From positions 3,906,001 to 3,970,000 of the forward strand of contig NZ_CP107989.1 of assembly GCF_041435015.1 (NCBI RefSeq): 64,000 bases of DNA. The letters run 5' to 3'. The translations under genes were made by a program, and so were the position numbers. Under the pieces are notes generated by a model. The model was not told the DNA's origin. It searched no databases and saw only the letters and a program-made list of their open reading frames with translations. Shown here one piece after another: positions 7,889 through 17,788 of the stretch. This stretch comes from Streptomyces canus (GTDB lineage Bacteria > Actinomycetota > Actinomycetes > Streptomycetales > Streptomycetaceae). Positions within the stretch are counted from its first letter, which is position 1. Each line of letters starts with the position of its first letter.

Positions 7889-9433
7889 ATGGAAACTATC
7901 ACTCCGGACCCCCGCCGCTGGTGGGCCCTGGCCGCCCTCGTCGCGAGCATGCTGACGCTCGGCTTCGACCTGACGATCCTCAATGTGGCGCTGCCGACCA
8001 TGGCCGCCGACCTCGACGCCGGCACCGGCGCACAGCAGTGGATGGCCGACGCGTACGTCGTCGTCTTCGCCGCCCTGATGCTCCCCGCGGGCCTCCTCGG
8101 CGACCGGTTCGGGCGGCGCCGGATGCTCATCACCGGACTCGTGATCTTCCTCGCCGGATCACTGGTCGGCGCGCTGGCGGGCGATGTGAACGCGGTGATC
8201 GCCGCCCGCGCGGTGATGGGCGTCGGCGGCGCCCTCGTCACCCCGCTCGCGCTCTCCGTACTGCCCACCATCTTCGCCCCCGACGAGCGCACCAAGGCCG
8301 TCGGCATCGTCTCCGCCGCCTCCGCGCTCGGCCTGCCCCTCGGCCCGATCATCGGCGGCTGGCTGCTGAACCACTTCTGGTGGGGCTCGGTCTTCCTGGT
8401 CAACGTCCCGATGGCCGCGATCGGCATCGCCGCCTGCGTCTTCCTGCTCCCCGAGACCCGCGACCCCTCCTCCCCCAGGGTCGACACCCTCTCCGCCGCA
8501 CTCACCGTCACCGGCCTCGGCGCCCTCGTCTACGCGATCATCGAGGCACCCACCCGCGGCTGGAGCGACCCGCTGGTGCTGGGCATGCTCGCGGCGTCCG
8601 TCCTGCTGATCGCCGCACTGGTGGTGCGCGAACGCCGGGTGCGGCGCCCCATGCTCGACATGACCCTGCTCACCCACCGCGGCTTCCTCCTCAACACCAC
8701 CGCCGCGACCCTGGTGAACTTCATCCTGTCCGGCCTGCTGTTCGTGCTGCCGCCCTTCCTCCAGGCCGTCCTCGGCCACGACGCCCTGGGCACCGGCGTC
8801 CGGCTGCTGCCGATGATGGGCGGACTGCTGGTCGCCTCCCGCCTCGCCCCCAAGGTCGTCGCCCGCTTCGGCGCCCGCGCCTCGGTGAGCGCCGGTCTGG
8901 TGGTGCTGGCCTTCGCCGGGCTCCTGGGCAGCCGTACGACGGTGGACTCCGGCTACGGATTCGTCGCGCTGTGGCTCTCCCTCACCGGCTTCGGCTTCGG
9001 TCTCTCGCTCATCCCCGCCATGAACGGGGGCCTGAGCGCCCTGCCCCGCGACCGCGCCGGCAGCGGCTCCGGACTCCTGATGACCATGCGCCAGGTCGGC
9101 GGCGCGATCGGCATCGCCCTGCTCGGCAGCCTGCTCGCCGGCACCTTCCGGGACCGCCTCGACGTCACCGGGCTGCCCGCCCGGGCCGCCGACACCGCCG
9201 GGGAGTCCGTGGTCGCCGCACACCTGGTCGCCCAGCGCACCGGCTCCGCCGATCTGCTGACCTCCGCGAACAGCGCGTACGTCCACGGCATGGGCATCGT
9301 CCTGCTGGTCTGCGGGATCGCGGCCCTCGTCGCCGCGCTGCTCGCCGCCGCCTTCCTGCCGGGCACACCCCGTCCCGCCGAGACCTCCACAGCACCGGAC
9401 ATGGCTGCCGAGGAGGCGGATGCCCGACAATGA
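7889..9433 (+). CDS. MFS drug exporter, DHA2 (14-helix) type
   Basis: 514 aa with about 14 hydrophobic helices. Motif A-like 'GLLGDRFGRRRMLITG' (about residues 68-83), 'RAVMGVGGALVTPLALSVLP' and the motif C-like 'SAASALGLPLGPIIGGWLL' are typical of proton-driven drug:H+ antiporters of the EmrB/QacA (DHA2) group. The start is the ATG 6 bp after the -10 hexamer. Its stop overlaps the start of the TetR gene by 4 bp (ATGA), so pump and repressor are made together. The substrate cannot be told from sequence. Confidence 0.93.
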   Translation: METITPDPRRWWALAALVASMLTLGFDLTILNVALPTMAADLDAGTGAQQWMADAYVVVFAALMLPAGLLGDRFGRRRMLITGLVIFLAGSLVGALAGDVNAVIAARAVMGVGGALVTPLALSVLPTIFAPDERTKAVGIVSAASALGLPLGPIIGGWLLNHFWWGSVFLVNVPMAAIGIAACVFLLPETRDPSSPRVDTLSAALTVTGLGALVYAIIEAPTRGWSDPLVLGMLAASVLLIAALVVRERRVRRPMLDMTLLTHRGFLLNTTAATLVNFILSGLLFVLPPFLQAVLGHDALGTGVRLLPMMGGLLVASRLAPKVVARFGARASVSAGLVVLAFAGLLGSRTTVDSGYGFVALWLSLTGFGFGLSLIPAMNGGLSALPRDRAGSGSGLLMTMRQVGGAIGIALLGSLLAGTFRDRLDVTGLPARAADTAGESVVAAHLVAQRTGSADLLTSANSAYVHGMGIVLLVCGIAALVAALLAAAFLPGTPRPAETSTAPDMAAEEADARQ

Positions 9434-10071
9434 ACCCCATGACGGCCGCACGCTCCCCCCTCTCCCCCGCCGACCGCCCCCAACTGGGCCTTCGTGAGCG
9501 CAAGAAGATCAAGACCCGCGAGGCGATCCGCACCGCGACCTACGCGCTGATCAAGGAACAGGGTTACGACGCCACGACCGTCGAGCAGATCGCCGAGCGC
9601 GCCGAGGTGTCACCGTCGACCGTCTTCCGCTACTTCCCGACCAAGGAGGACATCGTCCTCACGGACGAGTACGACCCCCTGATGGTCGAGGAACTGCGCG
9701 CCCGGCCCGCCGACGAGCCGTGGATCGACTCGCTGCGGCACGTGATGCGCCTGGCACTCGACGGCACCATGGCCGAGGACCCCGAGGCGATCCGCGTCCG
9801 GGCCCACCTCGGGGTCCAGGTCCCCGCCGTCCGCGCCCGGATGCTCGAGAGCATGTCGGAGACCGGGCGCATGCTCTGCGAGGCCCTCGCCGAACGCTCC
9901 GGCCTGGCCGCGGACAGCCTCCAGGTCCGCGTCTACGCGATGTCCCTCATCGGCGGCCTCATGGAGGTCTCCATGTACTGGGCGGAGAACGGCTTCGAGG
10001 GCGACATGCGCGACCTCCTGGACCAGGCCCTGGAGGTCCTGGACCAGGGCCTGCCGACGAAAAAGCCCTGA
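9430..10071 (+). CDS. TetR-family transcriptional regulator
   Basis: 213 aa. The N-terminal helix-turn-helix covers about residues 22-70, with the classic 'TVEQIAERAEVSPSTVFRYF' recognition pattern followed by 'PTKEDIVL'. The C-terminal ligand domain is helical and resembles the MftR/AcrR-like C-terminal type. It is translationally coupled to the exporter, and the TGAGAG-N3-CTCTCA site in the operon promoter is its probable autoregulated operator, released when a pump substrate binds. A second ATG nine bases in (9439) is also possible as start. Confidence 0.92.
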   Translation: MNPMTAARSPLSPADRPQLGLRERKKIKTREAIRTATYALIKEQGYDATTVEQIAERAEVSPSTVFRYFPTKEDIVLTDEYDPLMVEELRARPADEPWIDSLRHVMRLALDGTMAEDPEAIRVRAHLGVQVPAVRARMLESMSETGRMLCEALAERSGLAADSLQVRVYAMSLIGGLMEVSMYWAENGFEGDMRDLLDQALEVLDQGLPTKKP

Positions 10072-10104
10072 ATCCGCTCTCCCCTGCCGTGGCATCCTGA
10101 CCGG

Positions 10105-10863
10105 GTGAACGGTCCCGAGATCCACGTCGAGTTCGCCCCTGGCCTGGCCGTGTTCGTCGCGAGCGGCCGCCGCCGGGGGCCCACCACCCTCACCACCGAC
10201 GGCGTCTCCTCCCTCGGCCACGTCGTCGAGTCGGCCGGCGTCCCGCTCACCGAGGTCGGGGCCCTGCGGGTGAACGGCCGCGAGGTCCCGAGGTCCTACG
10301 TCCCCGTCGCGGGCGACTCCGTGGAGATCAGGGCCGTCGCCCGCCCCCAGCGGATCCCCGGCGCTCCCCTGCGCTTCCTCCTCGACGTCCACCTCGGCAC
10401 CCTCGCCCGCCGCCTGCGCCTGCTCGGCGTGGACACCGCGTACGAGTCCACGGACATCGGCGACCCGGCCCTCGCCACCCGCTCCGCGACCGAGAAACGC
10501 GTCATGCTCAGCCGCGACCGGGGCCTGCTGCACCGCAGGGAACTCTGGGCGGGCGCCTTCGTTTACAGCACCCGCCCCGAAGACCAACTCCGCGACATCC
10601 TGGACCGCTTCCGCCCCGAACTACGCCCCTGGACCCGCTGCACAGCCTGCAACGGCCTGCTGCGAGAGGCCACCAAGGAGCAGGTGGCGGACCGGCTGGA
10701 GGGCGGGACGGAACGGTCGTACGACGTCTTCGCCCAGTGCCAGGAGTGCGGCCGCGCCTACTGGAAGGGCGCACACCACGAACAGCTGGAGGCGATCGTG
10801 GCCGGCGCCCTCGCGGAGGTCAACCGCCCAACGCCACCCGCAACGCCTCCGCGTCGGTCGTAG
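10105..10863 (+). CDS. Mut7-C RNase-domain protein with ubiquitin-like N-terminus
   Basis: 252 aa from GTG, which lies 6 bp after a CATCCT hexamer (possible leaderless start). Residues about 1-85 form a MoaD/ThiS-like beta-grasp region ('[25 protein letters not shown]'). Residues about 90-240 are a Mut7-C domain (PIN-like RNase fold): '[22 protein letters not shown]' with the catalytic-type Asp, 'LSRDRGLL', and a zinc ribbon from Cys-X2-Cys and Cys-X2-Cys pairs (CTAC and CQEC). The predicted activity is RNA cleavage, but members of this family are not well characterised. The last 44 bp overlap the convergent thioredoxin-domain gene. Confidence 0.88.
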   Translation: MNGPEIHVEFAPGLAVFVASGRRRGPTTLTTDGVSSLGHVVESAGVPLTEVGALRVNGREVPRSYVPVAGDSVEIRAVARPQRIPGAPLRFLLDVHLGTLARRLRLLGVDTAYESTDIGDPALATRSATEKRVMLSRDRGLLHRRELWAGAFVYSTRPEDQLRDILDRFRPELRPWTRCTACNGLLREATKEQVADRLEGGTERSYDVFAQCQECGRAYWKGAHHEQLEAIVAGALAEVNRPTPPATPPRRS

Positions 10864-12874
10864 GCGCCTCACAGGTGAAGTGCCGGCAGACGTAGGCGGT
10901 GGGCTCGCCGTTGACGAGGATCCGGTCGGCGAGCAGCGGGAGTTCCTCGCTGTCCGGAGTCCCCACCGCGACCACGGCACCGGGGGCGGTCCCCAGAAGT
11001 GCCGTACGGTGCAGGGCCCTTGTGGCGTCGTCGGTCAGCGCGGGTCCCACGACCGCGACCTCCTTCGGCCCGTCGAGGTGTGCCTCCGCCACCGCGAGCC
11101 CCCAACCGACGAACCGCGGCACCCGGGGCCCGAGCGCCTTCACCACCCCGAGTGCCTTCTCCGCGGCCTCGCGATGGGGCTCGGCCCCGGTCTGCGCGGC
11201 GTAGGACAACAGCGCCCCCGCCGCGGCCGTCCACCCGGAGGGCACCGCGTTGTCGGTCGGATCCTGCGGCCGGCGAATCAGCCGCTCGGCGTCGGCTGCC
11301 GTGTCGAACAGCCCGCCCTCGGACCCGGTGAACCGCGTCAGCACATGGTCGAGCAGGAACCCGGCGAAGTCGAGCCAGACCCCCTCCCCGGTCACGGACG
11401 CCAGCGCGAGGAAACCCTCGGCCACATCGGCGTAGTCCTCCAGCACACCGGCGTTGGCACCGACCTGACCGTCCTTGCTGGTACGGGACAGCCGGGCCTG
11501 CTCGTCCAGATGCAGCCGTACGAGAAGATCGGCGGCACCCAGAGCGGCCTCGACCAGGTCGGGACGGTCGAAGTAGGCGCCGGTCTCGGCGAGCGCGGCG
11601 ATCGCGAGCCCGTTCCACGCGGCGACGACCTTGTCGTCCCGGCCGGGGGCAGGGCGCCGCGCGCGTGCGTCGAGGAGCCGCCGCCTGATCGACTCGATCT
11701 TCTCGGCCTCGAACACGGTGTCCTGCTGAGGGAGTTGGAGGACGGACTGCCCGTGCTCGAACGTGCCCTCCTCCGTGACACCGAAGTACTGGGCGGCGAG
11801 GTCGGCGTCCTGCTCCCCGAGCACCTCACGCAACTGCTCCGGCGTCCACACGTAGTAGGCGCCCTCGACGTGCCTGCCCGTCCCGTCGTCACTGTCGGCG
11901 TCCAGCGCGGAGGCGAACCCGCCCTCGTTCGTGCGCAGTTCACGGACGATGAAGTCGGCGGTGTCGAGGGCTACCCGGCGGGCGAGGTCGCTGCATTCAT
12001 CAGCGACTCCGTCGCGGGCGGTGGACCGCCACAGGTGGGCGTAGACGCGGCACAGCAGGGCGTTGTCGTACAGCATCTTCTCGAAGTGCGGCACGATCCA
12101 GTCCCGGTCGACGGAGTAGCGGGCGAAGCCGCCGCCGAGCTGGTCGTGGATGCCGCCGCGGGCCATGCGCTCGCAAGTGTCCCGGGCCATCTGGAGGGCG
12201 CCCTCGGCACCGGTGCGGGCGTGGTGCCGCAGCAGGAACTCCACGACCATGGACGGCGGGAACTTCGGCGCCCCGCCGAACCCGCCGCGCTGCGCGTCGT
12301 ACTCCCTCGTCAGCCCGAGCAGAGCCGCGGCGAGCTGCTCCTCGCCGGGTGCCTGCGCGTCGCCGTAGGACATCTCCCGCCCGGCGAGATCCCGCACGAT
12401 CTTCCCAGCGACCTCGGCGACCTCGTCCCGCCGGTCGGTCCACGCGTGCCGGACACCCTCCAGGACCTGCCGGAAGGAGGGCATGCCCTGGCGGGGCGAG
12501 GGCGGGAAGTAGGTGCCGAAGTAGAAGGGCTCGGCGTCCGGCGTGAGAAACACGGTCATGGGCCAGCCGCCCTGCCCGGTGGCGGCCTGCACGGCCTCCA
12601 TGTAGACGGCGTCGACGTCGGGGCGTTCCTCGCGGTCGACTTTGATGGTGACGAAGTGTTCGTTGAGGAAGTCGGCGGTGGCCCGGTCCTCGAACGACTC
12701 GTGTGCCATGACGTGACACCAGTGGCAGCTCGCATACCCGACGCTCAGCAGAACGGGTTTGTTCGCCTTCCGCGCCTCCTCGAAGGCCTCGGCCGACCAC
12801 GGCCACCAGTCGACCGGGTTGTCCGCGTGCTGGAGGAGGTAGGGGGACGTCTCGTGGGCCAGTCGGTTCGGCAT
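10820..12874 (-). CDS. Thioredoxin-domain protein (DUF255 / YyaL, SSP411 family)
   Basis: 684 aa. The N-terminal part (about 1-170) is a thioredoxin-like DUF255 domain with the redox motif Ser-Cys-His-Trp-Cys-His and '[13 protein letters not shown]'. The remaining 500 residues form an alpha/alpha barrel like six-hairpin glycosidases ('[14 protein letters not shown]', '[10 protein letters not shown]'). Function is unknown in bacteria; the human relative is SPATA20. The ATG at 12874 has AGGA eight bases upstream, whereas an ATG nine bases further upstream does not; '[16 protein letters not shown]' is the usual family start. Its 3' end overlaps the Mut7-C gene tail to tail. Confidence 0.92.
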   Translation of the reverse strand: MPNRLAHETSPYLLQHADNPVDWWPWSAEAFEEARKANKPVLLSVGYASCHWCHVMAHESFEDRATADFLNEHFVTIKVDREERPDVDAVYMEAVQAATGQGGWPMTVFLTPDAEPFYFGTYFPPSPRQGMPSFRQVLEGVRHAWTDRRDEVAEVAGKIVRDLAGREMSYGDAQAPGEEQLAAALLGLTREYDAQRGGFGGAPKFPPSMVVEFLLRHHARTGAEGALQMARDTCERMARGGIHDQLGGGFARYSVDRDWIVPHFEKMLYDNALLCRVYAHLWRSTARDGVADECSDLARRVALDTADFIVRELRTNEGGFASALDADSDDGTGRHVEGAYYVWTPEQLREVLGEQDADLAAQYFGVTEEGTFEHGQSVLQLPQQDTVFEAEKIESIRRRLLDARARRPAPGRDDKVVAAWNGLAIAALAETGAYFDRPDLVEAALGAADLLVRLHLDEQARLSRTSKDGQVGANAGVLEDYADVAEGFLALASVTGEGVWLDFAGFLLDHVLTRFTGSEGGLFDTAADAERLIRRPQDPTDNAVPSGWTAAAGALLSYAAQTGAEPHREAAEKALGVVKALGPRVPRFVGWGLAVAEAHLDGPKEVAVVGPALTDDATRALHRTALLGTAPGAVVAVGTPDSEELPLLADRILVNGEPTAYVCRHFTCEAPTTDAEALRVALGG

Positions 12875-13024
12875 GGGGTCCATCCTGCCGCAGTACCCCG
12901 CGCGTCAGGCGTCAGGCGTGTCCCGACGGCGACGTCGAGCTTCCCGGTGCGGCCCTCTCGCCCCGATGCCCCGTCCGCAGCACACTTGACCAAGAAAGCC
13001 GTTGCCGCCGGAGGGGGAAGTGAC

Positions 13025-16000
13025 ATGCGGGACAGTCATCGGGCGGAAGCCGAACGGCTGTTGGGCCGGGCGGTGGAGGAGGAGGTGCGGCGTTCGGGCG
13101 GGCGGGTCGACGGGGCCGTCCTGCTCGCGCGGGCCCGAGGATCACTGGACGCGATGGCGCAGACGGCCGCCGAGGAGTACGAGGCCTACACGCGCGCCCT
13201 GGACGAGGCGCAGGCCGGTCAACTCACCTTCAGGCAGCGGTACTCCAAGGAGGGGGCCGGGACTCCTCTGCTGGTGGCGGCGGTCGCCGCCCTGGCTGCC
13301 GCCGTGGCCGACCTGGCGCTCGGCACCGACACGGGCACCGCGCTGGGCGCGGGCGTGACCGTGGGCGTCGTGGCCGCGGCGGCGACCGTGGTGAAGGTGG
13401 CCGGCTCACATCTGCCGGCCGCGCACCACCGGGCGGGCGCCATCGGCCAGCCCGGCGGCCCGGAGCAGCTCCGGCTCCAGTGGCTGACGGCCTTGGAGGT
13501 ACGGGGCATCCGGCCGTTCCTCGACCAGCAGCGGGTGCTGAGCGCGTCGACCGGCCCGAAGAAGCCGGGCCCGCGGCTGCGCGGCTCGGACAAGAGCGCG
13601 GCGGCCCGCGGCAGGAGCGTGCTGGAGCAGTCGTTCGGGCAACTCCCGGAACCCATCAGCGAGTTCGCGGACCGTCGGACGGAGATGGGCCGCATCCGGC
13701 AGTGGGTGCAGGCCTCGCGCGCGACCACCGAGACCCGGCCCACGGTGGTCGTCCTGCACGGCCCGCCCGGCAGCGGCCGTACGGCACTCGCCGTACGGGC
13801 GGCGCACGACCTCAAGGACTACTTCCGCGGCGCCTGCGTCGTGGACCTGCGCGGCGACAACCCGGAGGAGTCCCCGCTCTCCACCCGGGACGCGCTACTG
13901 CATCTGCTGAACCGGCTCGGTGCCCCGCGCGAGCAGCTGCTGTTCCGTGAGCGTTCGTCGCCCGACCAGCAGGTCAAGCGGCTGAGCGAGCTGTACCACC
14001 AGCATCTGACCGGCCTGCCGGTGACGATCGTGCTGGACGACGCCTCCGACCCCGAGCAGGTCCGCACCCTCGTCCCCGAGCGTTCCGACAGCCTGGTCCT
14101 GGTCACCGCGCGCGAGCCTCTCGGTCTGCCGTCGGACCTCGCCGCCCAGGTGCACGAACTCCCGGTCGACGCCCTGGACGCGGCGGGCGCCGAGGAGCTC
14201 CTGGACGCGGCCGCGCAGTCGGCCACCGGTCCCTATGACGCCCAGTCCGCCGACCGGATCAGGGAGTTGTGCGGCGGTCTGCCGCTGGCCCTGCGCATAG
14301 CGGGCTCGTCCCTCGGTCCCCGCTCCCCGCGCCAACTGGCCACCGATCTCGGCGCGTACGGCCCGGTCGAGCCCGTCGAACGCGTCCTGTGGCTCCGTTA
14401 CACCGACCAGTCGGAGCAGGCCCGTCGGCTGCTGCGCCGTCTCGCGCTGGCCGGCCGGTCCTCGCTCGGCGCCGCCGCGGCCGCCGCGCTGCTGGCCACC
14501 GACGAGACGGAGGCGACCCGGCACCTGGTGGCGCTGGCCCGCGCGGGCCTGATCGACCACGTCCGCGGCAGCCGTTACCGCGTCCACGACGTCGTCCGCG
14601 CCTTCGCCCAGGCCAGACTGCTGGACGAGGAGGAACCGGCGGAGCGCACGGCCGCGCAGGAGCGCCTCATCGTCAACTACGCCGACCTCGCCGACTCCGT
14701 GCTGCGTCTGGTCGACGGCAACATGTCGACCCGCTCGGACCGCTTCAGTCCGCACGGCTTCACCTCCCTCGACGAGGCGCTGCGCTGGCTGGACGACGAG
14801 TCGAGTTTCATCACGGCGGCGCTCAGGCACGCGGAGGGCGTCAACCAGGGAGCGGTCCTCAACCTCCTGGGTGCGCTGTGCGACTACTGCCTGCTGCGCG
14901 GTGACCTCTACCGCCTGGGCGAGATCAGCGAGTTGGCGCAGGCGGTGGACCAGGGGCTGCTGGTTCGCTCGGTGCAGTGGCGGACCGGTATCGCCGCCCG
15001 CCAGCTGGGCGAGCTGGACAAGGCGCGCACGACTCTGACCTCGGTGGTCGACCTCTATATGGAGGCCCACCACGACGCGGGCGCCGCGCGGGCCCTGTGT
15101 TCCCTGGGCATCACGCTTCACCACCAGGGTCATCTGACCGAGGCGGCCGCGAGGCTCGAGGAGGCCCTGGCCCTCCAGTCACCTCCGGAGCTGGCCACGG
15201 ACCGCGCCTGGAGCATGCACGCCCTGGCGGCGGTCGAACGCGACCGCGGCCGCGTCGCGCAGGCACAGGACCTGCTGAGCCGTTCCCTGGTCCTGCACCG
15301 CGCCGGCGAGTCCGTCCACGGCGAGGCCTGGGCCCACTTCCAGCTCGGCCAGCTGGCCCTGCGCATGGGCGACGTACCGCGCGCGGAGACGGAGCTGAGA
15401 ACGGCCCTCGACCTGTACGGCCGCACCCGCGACGCCCGGGGCGAGGCGTGGGCGCTGACCCAGCTGGCGCGGGCCCGCCTGGTGGCCGGGGACCCGTCGG
15501 CGGCGGTGGACGGCCTGCGCCAGGCGGCCTCCCGCCACCGCGACAACGAGGACGCGCGCGGTGAGGCGTGGACGGTCTACTACCTGGGCCAGGCGTTGGA
15601 GGAGACGGGCAACCTGGACCTCGCGGTCCGTGAGCTGGAACGCTCGCGGACGATGTTCTCCCGTATGCGGGATGTCTACGGCCTGGCCTGCGCCCGCCAC
15701 CACTCGGCCCGTGTCACCCGCGACCAACGCGCCGCGCAGACGGGTTCGCTGCGCAACTCGGGCTTCGCCCGCCAGCTCCTGGTCGACGCCCGCGCCGACT
15801 TCCAGCGCATCGGTGTCGCCCACGGCGAAGCGTGGACCTGCCTCGAACTGGCGGTGGTGGACGCGGGCAACGGCCGTACCCCCCAGGCCCTCGCCCTGTG
15901 CGACGAGGCGGCGGCCCTGTTCGCCTCCTACGGCGACGAGCGGGGCGAGGACTGGGCCCGCTTCCTGCGCTGCACCCTGCTGCCGTACGCGGCGCCGGGC

Positions 16001-16228
16001 GGCGTGGAGATCGGCGCGGCGGTCGCCCAGGAGGAACTGGCGGAACTGGGCCGCCGGGAGCACGGGGCGCGGGACGAGAAACTGGACGAGTACGTGGGGG
16101 CGTACGGACTGCTGCTGGAGCGGGGCGTGAACCTGGACACCGGGTGGCAGGCATGGCGGCTCGGGATGGTGCCGAACCGACACGCGCGGGAGGTCATGGG
16201 GGTGGCGGTGGCCCCGGCGCGGGGCTGA
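13025..16228 (+). CDS. NB-ARC/TPR STAND ATPase, membrane-linked
   Basis: 1067 aa, start ATG preceded by GGAGGGGGAAG. The N-terminal 75 residues are charged. Two hydrophobic helices follow at about 80-100 and 105-125, probably a membrane hairpin. An NB-ARC domain comes next: P-loop GPPGSGRT (residues 246-253), Walker B-like 'VTIVLDDA', 'LVTAREPL' sensor and 'GGLPLALRIAGS' GxP motif, then a winged-helix-like region. Residues about 600-1000 contain tetratricopeptide repeats ('GEAWAHFQLGQLALRMGD', 'GEAWALTQLARARLVAGD'). It lacks the OmpR-type DNA-binding domain of AfsR/SARP regulators. STAND proteins act as ligand-gated ATPase switches; the partner here is unknown. Confidence 0.88.
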   Translation: MRDSHRAEAERLLGRAVEEEVRRSGGRVDGAVLLARARGSLDAMAQTAAEEYEAYTRALDEAQAGQLTFRQRYSKEGAGTPLLVAAVAALAAAVADLALGTDTGTALGAGVTVGVVAAAATVVKVAGSHLPAAHHRAGAIGQPGGPEQLRLQWLTALEVRGIRPFLDQQRVLSASTGPKKPGPRLRGSDKSAAARGRSVLEQSFGQLPEPISEFADRRTEMGRIRQWVQASRATTETRPTVVVLHGPPGSGRTALAVRAAHDLKDYFRGACVVDLRGDNPEESPLSTRDALLHLLNRLGAPREQLLFRERSSPDQQVKRLSELYHQHLTGLPVTIVLDDASDPEQVRTLVPERSDSLVLVTAREPLGLPSDLAAQVHELPVDALDAAGAEELLDAAAQSATGPYDAQSADRIRELCGGLPLALRIAGSSLGPRSPRQLATDLGAYGPVEPVERVLWLRYTDQSEQARRLLRRLALAGRSSLGAAAAAALLATDETEATRHLVALARAGLIDHVRGSRYRVHDVVRAFAQARLLDEEEPAERTAAQERLIVNYADLADSVLRLVDGNMSTRSDRFSPHGFTSLDEALRWLDDESSFITAALRHAEGVNQGAVLNLLGALCDYCLLRGDLYRLGEISELAQAVDQGLLVRSVQWRTGIAARQLGELDKARTTLTSVVDLYMEAHHDAGAARALCSLGITLHHQGHLTEAAARLEEALALQSPPELATDRAWSMHALAAVERDRGRVAQAQDLLSRSLVLHRAGESVHGEAWAHFQLGQLALRMGDVPRAETELRTALDLYGRTRDARGEAWALTQLARARLVAGDPSAAVDGLRQAASRHRDNEDARGEAWTVYYLGQALEETGNLDLAVRELERSRTMFSRMRDVYGLACARHHSARVTRDQRAAQTGSLRNSGFARQLLVDARADFQRIGVAHGEAWTCLELAVVDAGNGRTPQALALCDEAAALFASYGDERGEDWARFLRCTLLPYAAPGGVEIGAAVAQEELAELGRREHGARDEKLDEYVGAYGLLLERGVNLDTGWQAWRLGMVPNRHAREVMGVAVAPARG

Positions 16229-16538
16229 GCTGCGCGGTTGGTCCGCCCGGCGGGCCCGTGGGGCGGATCGGTACCGGCAGCTGATCGGTACGCCATCGGG
16301 TGCCGGCACCTGTGCCTGTGCGCGGCGGTGTACGACCCCCGCCGTTCCGCCCCGCCGAGCGGGGTGAGGGCGTCTTTCGAGGCGGCGCCCGCGGCGGTGT
16401 CGGCTTTCCGGGCGCCGGTCCGGGCCAGGGCACGCTCGGCCCCTCGGCGTGCACGGCCCAAGGGTTGCTGCCGCCGGCCCGAGCACGGGCTCTGACGGGA
16501 GGGGCCTCGGGTGTCCCCTCCCGTCGCCGCCGTGTGGC
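16229..16538. other. Intergenic region, no gene seen
   Basis: 310 bp between the convergent STAND gene and the small membrane-protein gene. Apart from the terminator hairpin at 16494-16525 I see only GC-rich sequence with several short inverted repeats and no reading frame with coding character. Confidence 0.6.
16494..16525 (-). terminator. Hairpin after mca-linked membrane gene
   Basis: GACGGGAGGGG (16494-16504), 10-nt loop, CCCCTCCCGTC (16515-16525): perfect 11-bp stem, 14 bp beyond the stop of the minus-strand gene. Confidence 0.78.
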
Positions 16539-16790
16539 TCAGCCCTTGGCCGGTGAGGTCTTGCCGGACGGACTGTCGGTGGTCTCCTGGCCGGAGGCCT
16601 CCTTGTCCGGGGACTCCTTGAAGTCGACCTTGTTCATGTGCTTGCTCATGGACTTCATCAGGGCCCACACCGCCAGGGCCATCGCCGCGAAGACGATGAA
16701 GCCGAGGACTCCGGGGGTGACCTTGTCCTCGTCGACCTCCTTGGCGAGGGTCGCGAGGTGCGTCATTGCCAGGCTTGCGCTTGCGCTCAT
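16539..16790 (-). CDS. Small single-pass membrane protein next to mca
   Basis: 83 aa. It has one transmembrane helix (about residues 26-47, 'GVLGFIVFAAMALAVWALM') followed by Lys/Ser-Met repeats and a Ser/Thr/Lys-rich tail likely in the cytoplasm. The ATG at 16790 follows the mca stop after one base, so the two are co-transcribed and probably coupled. I recall small membrane proteins beside mca in other streptomycetes. An internal ATG at 16763 is an alternative start. Function unknown. Confidence 0.72.
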   Translation of the reverse strand: MSASASLAMTHLATLAKEVDEDKVTPGVLGFIVFAAMALAVWALMKSMSKHMNKVDFKESPDKEASGQETTDSPSGKTSPAKG

Positions 16791-16791
16791 G

Positions 16792-17673
16792 TCAGGCATT
16801 GTCGCGGATGCCCGCAAAGAGGTCGTCCTCGGGGAGGGAGGTATCGACGAGGGACTTCGCGAGCTCGTACTCCTCCGTCGGCCAGACCTCCTTCTGGAGG
16901 TCCAGCGGGACCTTGAACCAGCCGCCGTCGGGGTCGATCTGCGTGGCGTGGGCGATCAGGGCCTTGTCGCGGATCTCGTAGAACTCCGCGCACGGAATGT
17001 GCGTGGTCAGGGTGCGGTCGCGCATCGGCGACTCGTCCCAGCGCTTGAGCCAGTCCCCGTACGGAGACTCCATGCCGCGCTCGATCAGCGCGTGGTGCAG
17101 CGCCTCGGTGCGGGGGCGGTTGAAGCCCTGGTTGTAGTAGAGCTTGAGCGGCTGGTAGGCCGGGCCGAACTCGGACTCCGGGAACTTCTCGGTGTCCGCC
17201 GCGCCCTCGAACGCCACCATCGAGATCTTGTGGGTCATGATGTGGTCGGGGTGCGGGTAGCCGCCGTTCTCGTCGTAGGTGGTGATCACCTGAGGACGGA
17301 AGGTGCGGATCTGCTTCACCAGCTCGCCGGCCGCCTTGTCGACGTCCTCCAGGGCGAAGCAGCCCTCGGGCAGGGGCGGCAGCGGGTCGCCCTCGGGCAG
17401 GCCGGAGTCGACGAAGCCGAGCCATTCCTGGCCCACGCCGAGGATCTCGCGGGCCTCGTCCATCTCCTTCTTGCGTACCTCGTGGATGTGCTCCTCGATG
17501 TACTTGTCGCCCTGAAGCTTCGGGTTGAGGATGGAGCCGCGCTCCCCGCCCGTGCAGGTCACGACCAGCACGTCCACCCCCTCGGACACGTACTTCGCCA
17601 TGGTGGCCGCGCCCTTGCTCGACTCGTCGTCGGGGTGGGCGTGCACGGCCATCAGTCGCAGCTGGTCAGTCAA
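16792..17673 (-). CDS. mca: Mycothiol S-conjugate amidase
   Basis: 293 aa, full family length. Mca hydrolyses mycothiol S-conjugates to a mercapturic acid and GlcN-Ins, removing electrophiles and antibiotics from actinobacteria. It shows the LmbE/MshB-type zinc site: AHPDDE near residue 12-17 and 'GGYPHPDHIMTH' with the third zinc ligand, plus 'VTCTGGERGSILNP'. The start is TTG at 17673, with GAGGATTGAG upstream. The length and 'NQGFNRPRTEALH' region fit Mca better than the deacetylase MshB. The one-base gap to the downstream small membrane protein indicates an operon. Confidence 0.95.
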   Translation of the reverse strand: MTDQLRLMAVHAHPDDESSKGAATMAKYVSEGVDVLVVTCTGGERGSILNPKLQGDKYIEEHIHEVRKKEMDEAREILGVGQEWLGFVDSGLPEGDPLPPLPEGCFALEDVDKAAGELVKQIRTFRPQVITTYDENGGYPHPDHIMTHKISMVAFEGAADTEKFPESEFGPAYQPLKLYYNQGFNRPRTEALHHALIERGMESPYGDWLKRWDESPMRDRTLTTHIPCAEFYEIRDKALIAHATQIDPDGGWFKVPLDLQKEVWPTEEYELAKSLVDTSLPEDDLFAGIRDNA

Positions 17674-17788
17674 GACTCAATCCTCAGTAAGTCGGCGCCC
17701 CGGTGTCTTCGGGTGCGAACGGCGGCTTCTATAGTGACCGAATCGGGGGGCGATTAATTCCACGGCCTTGGTTTACCGGGAGACGATC

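Noticed and set aside
10880..13024. Long upstream extension of the STAND gene frame
   Set aside because: It is antisense to the DUF255 gene. The real start at 13025 has a strong ribosome site.
16300..17757. 485-codon plus-strand frame
   Set aside because: Antisense of mca and its small membrane partner, both supported by family motifs.
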